Source of the DNA: Dendrobium chrysotoxum
Lineage: Eukaryota; Streptophyta; Magnoliopsida; Asparagales; Orchidaceae
Direction: 5' to 3'
Length of the DNA stretch: 64,000 bases
NCBI GenBank assembly: GCA_019925795.1
Contig: CM034300.1
Span: forward strand, 36,443,591 to 36,507,590
This document shows, in pieces, positions 57,111 through 64,000 of the stretch; position 1 is the stretch's first letter; each line of letters begins with the position of its first letter. The notes beneath the pieces are model-generated. The model saw only the letters and a program-made list of their open reading frames with translations, was not told the origin of the DNA and did no database searches. The position numbers and the translations under genes are program-made.

Positions 57111-58855
57111 AATGTATCCAAAACCCTATCAAACCTCCAAATCAATTTCAATATTTGATTTTAAGACCTTTTAGTTAATGGTAAGTCAAGTCATTTTGAT
57201 TTGACTTGGTCAAATATTGACCTATGGTCAAAGCCATTTATCTTACATGCCTTTGCACTCAAATGCTAGACCTCATTAATCTGAGAACCCTTGAATTTAT
57301 TTCACTCAACATTTTGATTACCCTTGGATTTGACATGAGTTAAAGCATGGTCAAATTGACCAAGTCAAACCATTAGGAAATTTGGTCCAATTTAAGATAA
57401 CTTTGCTTTGAATACTCAAACCTCCAATGGCTTATATTAAACCCCATCTAAGCCAATCCTCAAATCCATTCCAAATGATATTTTAAACATCTCTAAACAT
57501 ATCATGAGTCATGTCATGGGGTTTCAATCAAGTCAACCTATGGTCAACTTTGCATTCTATGCATCAATTCATTCAAACTTCAAATAAGTTCTTTTGAACC
57601 CTTCTCAAACCATTTCAAGTAGCCCCTGAAATCTCCTTGCTGCCACCTCAGCATACCTGGACCCATTGACTGGTCAAATAGTCAATGGGTGGTCAAATGA
57701 TTTCCTAAAATATTAGGATAGCTCTAAACACTTAATTTATTCTAACCTAAGCCCATCTAGCTGTTCAAATATTCTCTAGAATCTTCTTAGATCTGATCAT
57801 AACCATTAGATCAATATCCAACAGCTCCCATTGCTCCTATGCCCTAGTGGGGACCAAACCAAGCTTTACACCTAGGATGCCCTATAGTCCTTTGATTCCC
57901 TGGCAATCCCAATAACCCCAGCCTGGTGTCAACCATCAGGGAATAAGGCCAAACAAATCCTAGCCATCCAAGTGATCTCAGGATGTTTGAATAAGGTAAA
58001 AGGCTCATTTGAGCCATCATTCCAACTCTCACATTCTCTCACCACTCAAGCCCTACCAGAACCCAATTTTCTTTTATTTGATCTCCCCGCGAATCCCTCT
58101 ACCCCTTTCAAGTCCAAATCATCCAGTCAAACATCGCCGGAGACCGGATTCCGGTGAGCCTAAGGTGAAATCCGTCCCAGGCTTCTACTGCTCGATTCGA
58201 CGCATTTTGGACCACAATTCCTGAAGATAAATTGAGCGTGGACAAACAACAAGTTCAGAGACAGTCTAAACGGTATAAACCGTCCTTTAATTAAGGTAAA
58301 AATTGAAACCCTAGTCTAAGAACACTAGTTTAAATAACTTTTGTTATAATGCATATTAGACCTTTAAAATTTCTCCACACAATCTCTATTCAGTTTATCT
58401 ATTTAGGTTTAAAATTTTGCTACATTTGATCAACCCGATTGCTTGAACGAGCCATAAAATGCTTTCTAGGGCGTTTTCATGGTTTGGTTCAGGCGCACAT
58501 TTTTTGGACCGTTGATATTTTGATCAATGGTCCCTATCGAGCCATTCCGCGGCTTTGATTAATCACAAATTAAATCCGGTGGTTAATCTCTATGTCTGGA
58601 TGAATCATAGCCGTTGAACCATTACAACGGGAGATCGAACAGCATATGATAGCGCTGACGTGGTTAAGTGACTGCGGACCGCCGCCAGCAATCATTAGCA
58701 TTTAATGTTAATGATTGCCTCTGCGGCAATCATTAGCCACGGTTAATCGAACTGCTCTGATGCTGCCACGTGCCCCTTCCATAGCCGCGGTTTAAATCGG
58801 ATGAACCAGATGCTGCCACGTGGCCATCCCGCTGTCGCCGGCGCCGCCATTTCTT
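57111..58855. other. Non-coding DNA, possibly part of an old LTR retroelement
   Basis: It includes short open frames near 57844-58224 with no recognisable motif, and a CGCCGGAGACCGGATTCCGG stretch near 58133, a kind of text often seen in plant leaders and LTRs. 58440-58850 is moderately GC-rich with repeated CTGCCACGTG text (58760 and 58810). No gene can be supported. Confidence 0.4.
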
Positions 58856-59813
58856 TAATTTAATTTTAAATTAATTTAAAAATCTTTTTAAATTCATTTT
58901 CTTTTAAAATAAACATTAAAAATTAATTTTAAATAATAATATGTGTATATTATATGTTAATATTTTCAAGAAAATTAATATTTTAATTTAAAATTAATAT
59001 TATTTTAAGAGTATTAAGTATATTTTAAATATTAAGTTTTAATTATTTTAAAATTAAAACATTTATTAAATAATGATTAAAATACTTCGTAATATCAATA
59101 ATTATAATTTTAAAATTAATTTCAAATTATCAAATGATTAAAAATCAGAAATTAATTTTAGATTAATATATATATTTATATATATTATAAAACTATTTTG
59201 AATTTAATTAATTAATTTTAAATTTAATATTAACTTTAATTAATACTAAATTATTTAATAGTTTAATTAATATTAAATAATTTATTACTTTAATTAATTT
59301 TAAATTATTTAATATTTTAATTATTATATAATATTTAATATTTTAATTAATATTAAATAACTTAATATTTTAATTAATATTAACTTTAATTAGAAAATTT
59401 TAAATATTATTAGAATTATAATATGAAATTTAAAATATTTTAAAATAATTTAAAATATTTAATATCATTTAATATTTTAATTAAATATTTAAATAATTAA
59501 TTAATATTTAATTAATTTTAAATTTAATATTAATTTTAAAAAAATTTGAAAATTCAAATAAGATTTAATTAAATTATTTAATCTTACTTAAATGATTTAT
59601 AACATTTTGATAATTATATAATTAATTTATATTGATTAATTTAATATTAAAATTTATTTTTTTTATTATTAATTAATATTCAAAAATTAAGTAATTATTT
59701 TAAATTAAATTAATTTAAACTATATTCTATATTTTAATCAATTAAACGTTTAATTATTAGTTAATACTTAATTAATATGAAAATAATTTAAATACCTTTG
59801 AAACTTAATATAT

Positions 59814-59820
<7 letters not shown>

Positions 59821-59846
<26 letters not shown>
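59821..59846. repeat. TA dinucleotide microsatellite
   Basis: Thirteen TA units; cruciform-prone and probably length-variable. Confidence 0.95.
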
Positions 59847-59851
<5 letters not shown>

Positions 59852-60257
59852 ATTTTAAATTTTCAAAAAATATCCAAGATTTAAATTAGCTGGTTTTAAA
59901 ATTATTTTAATCATTAATTAATTTTTAAATTAATTAAAAACCCCGTTTAAATGATTTAAACTTTAAAAAATCATAATAAATTCATTTTAAATCAGGAAAA
60001 ATGAGTATAATATATCAAAATTTTTAGATAATTGAGCACTTTAATTTGAAACTAATTTCAGAGATCAAAATTTGATTTATTTTAATTTATTTCAATTATT
60101 TAATTATTTTAGTATTTAATTAATGTTTAATTAAATACTATATTAAATATTTTGAAAACTAAAAATTTATTTTCAAACAAACTTTGTAGATCAGTAGATC
60201 TCTCATTTAGATATTGAATTTACTTTAATTATATCTTTAAGTATTTTAAATTTAAAA

Positions 60258-60259
<2 letters not shown>

Positions 60260-60317
<58 letters not shown>
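60260..60317. repeat. TA dinucleotide microsatellite, long
   Basis: About 29 TA units in a row. Confidence 0.95.
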
Positions 60318-60319
<2 letters not shown>

Positions 60320-60420
60320 TTTATAAATATATTGAATATTTAAAACTATTTTTAAAATAACATATATATACTTAAATCTTTTAGGATTGAGAGATCTACT
60401 TTAAAATTTTAAGCATGGAT

Positions 60421-63400
60421 TGAACATGATTGAATAGAATTAATGTGGAGTGATCATTAATCAATGAATAATTACTTTGTTAGTTATTCATTGATTAATT
60501 TTCTAATCAATTATATCTTATTTTAATCCTTGCATGCTTAGGGTACACACACCACCTAGTTTTAAGGCTCTCTTAGGTCTAGGATTGATTGATTATATGT
60601 GTGTTTACTTATGCATATGTCCAAGGGTTAGAAACGTTGATTAAAGCCCATTAACCTAGTAACATCATTAAGGATAATAATTAAGGACTTTGCTTAGAGA
60701 ATTTAGATTAATTCTAATAATTAGAATATAATTCCAATTGACTTGAAACTTTGAACACTTGAACTTAGTGACACTTTCAGCCTTAGAAAAATTTCCCACT
60801 GAATTTTGAAGTCATTAAGCCCCTTAATTAATTTAATCAAAATCAAAGCTTAATTAAGCCTTAAAAACTTCCAAAAAATGTAATAAATCATGATTAAATC
60901 CAAAAATTACAAATAATACCTTAAAATGACCAGAATTAAACCCTTAATCCGTGAAAAATAAAAGCCCCTTGACTGGACTTCAAAATTAAATTTAATTTAA
61001 CTTTATTTGAAATTTAATATTTAATTAATTTAATTAATTAAAAATCATTAAAATTCTAAAACTTTTCAAAACACTTGGAGATCACTCCATAGGTCATTCT
61101 TGACCTTTGGAGTTGATTTCAAGGAGTTTGGAGGTCATTTGGGTTCAAATCACAAAAAGGGCTTTAATTAAACTAATTTTAAAAATTCAATAGTTGTCAA
61201 AACTTCAAAAATTCATAACTAATTCAAATGAACTCCAAATTGAGCAAACTCAAAGGAATATGACTCATATTAAGGTCTAATATTTATTAAAAATATTAAG
61301 ATTCTAGAAATCAATCAAATTTAAAAAGGTCAACTTTTGGTCAAATCTAGTTCAAAATCAAGTAAAAACTTCAAACCTTTATGATAAAATATAAAAAAAT
61401 CCAATTTCAGCGTACTTACTGTCTAACTGATCATATTAAGGTCTAGTATTTTAATAAAATATGAACTTTTTAAAAAATACTTTAAATCAAAAAGTCAATT
61501 TTTGACCATTGAATTAAATGAATAAAATAATCTAGAAAATACCAAAATTCAACAAATGATCTAAAATTCTAGAAAATACTAATTTAACTTTAAAACCAGC
61601 AACCAACGAACATTAATTAAAAATTAATTAACTTTCAAACTTAAATAAAATTAAATTACTTAATTATATCGGGTACCACTAGGTAACCCACGCCTACGAG
61701 GCTATTAAATTAGCCCCAATGAAGGTGAAATAAACTTCACGGCCTCAGTATGCAACAAAGGTGGTGTCCAAAAAATAATTGAAATCAATTTTAAAATCAA
61801 TTTTAAGTCATTAAGATTTAAATTTAAATTAAAATTCCTTTAAACCTTTCAACCAACTAGAACATCGAACAACTTTAACTAATAATCATACTTAAGACAT
61901 GTCAAACCCACACAACCTTTGCACACACTTTAGATGTTTTGCTAGGACAACCAACTCTAGTCCTAGGCTAGGCCTGTGTTTACTTTCTACTGTGTGCCGG
62001 GTTTTTCGAGCTTTTATTGCATGCTATTTGCTAGTAGTAGAGTTGATGTGTTTATTTATTTAAATTTCAGCACACTGTGATGTAATTGATTGTGCGTTAG
62101 ATCTACCCCTAGGCTTGGGATGATTTGTACTAATTGAATCTTATGCAAGTGGCCATGCTCATACAGGGCATAAATTAAAGGGGGCAAAATTATAATTATT
62201 AAATTGTACAGGTGCTCCAGAAATTTGCTTAAGTCCCCCTTTAAAATTAAAAGAGCATGGTCAAGTGTGGCTGTGATTGAGAATTTAAATTTTAATCTAT
62301 TAACTGCTTGGGATTTCTAATATTAACTGCTGATTATTAGGATAACCCTGCAGGTTGTTGAGTCTAGATTTCTCTTTTAAATTCAAAATGTAATTTGATT
62401 TGAGTTGTAATTGAGTTGTAAATATTTAAAGTGACTTGAGAATGGGGTATATACATCCTATTTAGATTCCAAAGAGGAGAGGACATCCCTTAGGGAGAGT
62501 TCTCCTCCATTTAGAAGCCTAAGTTAGGATACTTTCAAAATATCCAAAGAGAAAAGATAACCCCCATTCGAGGGAGAGTTTCTTTTAATTTGGATATCCA
62601 GACCTGATGATCCAAGGAGTTCTAGAAGGACGAAGAAGTGAAGAACGAGAAGACCCATTTTTAAAGTCACTTGAGTCTTAAGAGTAGAATCCGGGTTGTC
62701 GTCAGTGGTACCCGACCACTTTACTTTTCCTGCAGACCCTGGGTTGTATAATTAAAAGGCACTTACGTATGGACTTTCAATTTGAGTTTTAATTTAATTG
62801 ATTTAATTAAATAATGATTATTTGATATTGATTTTGATATAAGGACTTGTATGCTTTTAATAGTTTTTTGGCGATTATTGCATATTGTATTTAATTTAAC
62901 CTAGAACCCGATCGGAGGCTCGTGAGGGTACAGTCAAAACTATTTCTACTTTAATTAAAATTTAAAATATTTAGGCTCAGATAGAAACTCTAATGCTTTT
63001 AAGAAGTAAGCTCAGTCTCACCGTGGGTTTTTCATGCATTCATATTAACTTTTCTCTTCTGTGTTAGGCACCTCCTCGCCTGCGGGTTTTGGCAGACCAC
63101 CTGACCTATTAGGGAGCAGTTCTATATAAGGGGATGTTTTGCAATCCCTAGGATAAAATTTATTTTTAAGCCTAATTTTTAAACTGCTTCATTCTGATTT
63201 CAAAGCATTCGAGTCAACTAGCATACATCATATTAGTAACAAATTAAAATTGAGTCTAATTCTTAGTTACATTTTTTTAGCTTAAGCATTTCACCCAACA
63301 TATGTCAAGGGGTCAATTAGGAATTTGCTATAGATGTCAACCTCAACTCCTCAAAACTCAATCTCAAACAACGTCCCTAACCACTCTTTCATAAAAGACC

Positions 63401-64000
63401 AGACACATGATTTTAAAGCATTTAGGTGGTTTAGCTGGCTCCCCAATCCAAGCCGGGGTAAGTCCAGGATTGCATCGTATTAGTTAGGATCCGAGTCACT
63501 GATTCTCAGTACCCATTTTTGGACTTAGGTTCTGAGCCATATTTTCAATCCTAAGATCTCAACCTTCTAGAAATCTGATTCTCACTTTCTAATAAAATTA
63601 ATCATTCAAACTTAAATTTCTTTCAATCAAACTTAAGCCCAACACTTAGTATAGGTTGGGGTGTTTTTGAAGCAATTCAGAATCTCAAGACATCCCCTAC
63701 CCTTTCTCCTTTGACTCCAAAAATAAGTGTTTAACCTCGAACCAATCCCTATTGAAATTCCATTCCCTACTTTCCTTGATATCAAGCTTTAAATTTTTAA
63801 ATAAAATTCGTATCGCTATTTTAATCGTGAGTATTCGTAGGAGAATCTCTATTTTTCTACGATGTAATTAACTACGAGGGCTTGCGCTCATAGGAAATTT
63901 AGAAACCCAGACCTGATTTTCAAAATCAAGCTTTTTTAAAACCTTAATAGATTATCTTTGGGAAAATCAAACTCGACGATCATTATCTTTATTTTTAAAT
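60421..64000. other. AT-rich DNA without recognised genes
   Basis: No open frame of note on either strand. Slightly GC-richer islands at about 61670-61760 (CGGGTACCACTAGGTAACCC), 62690-62750 and 63060-63130 (with CTATATAAGGGG near 63122) could be pieces of an old LTR element; I cannot name a family and see no LTR ends, PBS or coding domain. Confidence 0.45.

Larger units (their letters stand above)
58856..60420. other. Extreme AT-rich tract
   Basis: About 1.5 kb of AATTAATTTTAAAT-type DNA with very little G or C and no ORF. It contains two TA microsatellites (59821-59846 and 60260-60317). Confidence 0.8.

Noticed and set aside
57844..58224. Small open frames near 58 kb as a host gene first exon
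   Set aside because: Three short overlapping frames on both strands, no motif and no clear splice or start context. A leader or LTR piece is as likely.
63100..63140. CTATATAAGGGG as a gene promoter
   Set aside because: AT-rich surroundings give TATA matches often; no ORF follows within the window.

Overview
The window is nuclear DNA of a land plant, most likely a large-genome angiosperm. This rests on TTTAGGG/CCCTAAA telomere-type repeats, plant L1-type LINE fragments and several copies of one Ty1/copia Sirevirus family. I find no intact host gene, tRNA, rRNA or CRISPR. About two thirds is repeats and retroelements. The rightmost 9 kb is unrecognised, AT-rich, non-coding DNA.

Layout: (1) 1-3605, minus-strand Sirevirus copy A (5' LTR, PBS, broken gag, start of pol), inserted into a LINE ORF1 at 3606-4983. 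(2) 4984-6770, a tract of TTTAG/TTTA units almost free of C on the given strand. (3) 6771-11979, degenerate TTTAGGG repeats split by a 5'-truncated LINE (8882-11776). (4) 11980-20712, plus-strand Sirevirus copy B with its 3' LTR running into a 500-N gap (20713-21212). (5) 21213-23326, minus-strand truncated pol of copy C. (6) 23327-44391, CCCTAAA repeats (opposite orientation to item 3), split by full-length copy D (26327-37633, minus) and solo LTR E (39729-41346). (7) 44392-53357, plus-strand copy G, heavily decayed and cut inside its env-like ORF. (8) solo LTR F (53433-55101) with a perfect 5-bp target duplication. (9) 55102-64000, short tandem repeats, AT-rich DNA, two TA microsatellites and no convincing genes.

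The Sirevirus assignment rests on copia gene order (protease, integrase, reverse transcriptase, RNase H), a Gag with two CCHC knuckles around a coiled-coil-like segment, an env-like ORF after pol, two polypurine tracts before the 3' LTR, and LTRs of about 1.62-1.71 kb packed with a short palindrome (consensus ATCGTCCTGGACGAT). All coding regions seen are interrupted; copy B pol is the best, with one internal stop.

The most notable points are: telomere-like arrays facing each other head to head, with a scaffold gap between them; the same palindrome cluster occurring both upstream of the LTR TATA box and just upstream of the env-like ORF, suggesting a second promoter; a gag-pol junction that a simple frameshift cannot bridge; and higher-order structure in the telomere-like arrays, which suggests a telomere-derived satellite and not a chromosome end. 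All homology calls are from motif recognition by eye; no database was searched.
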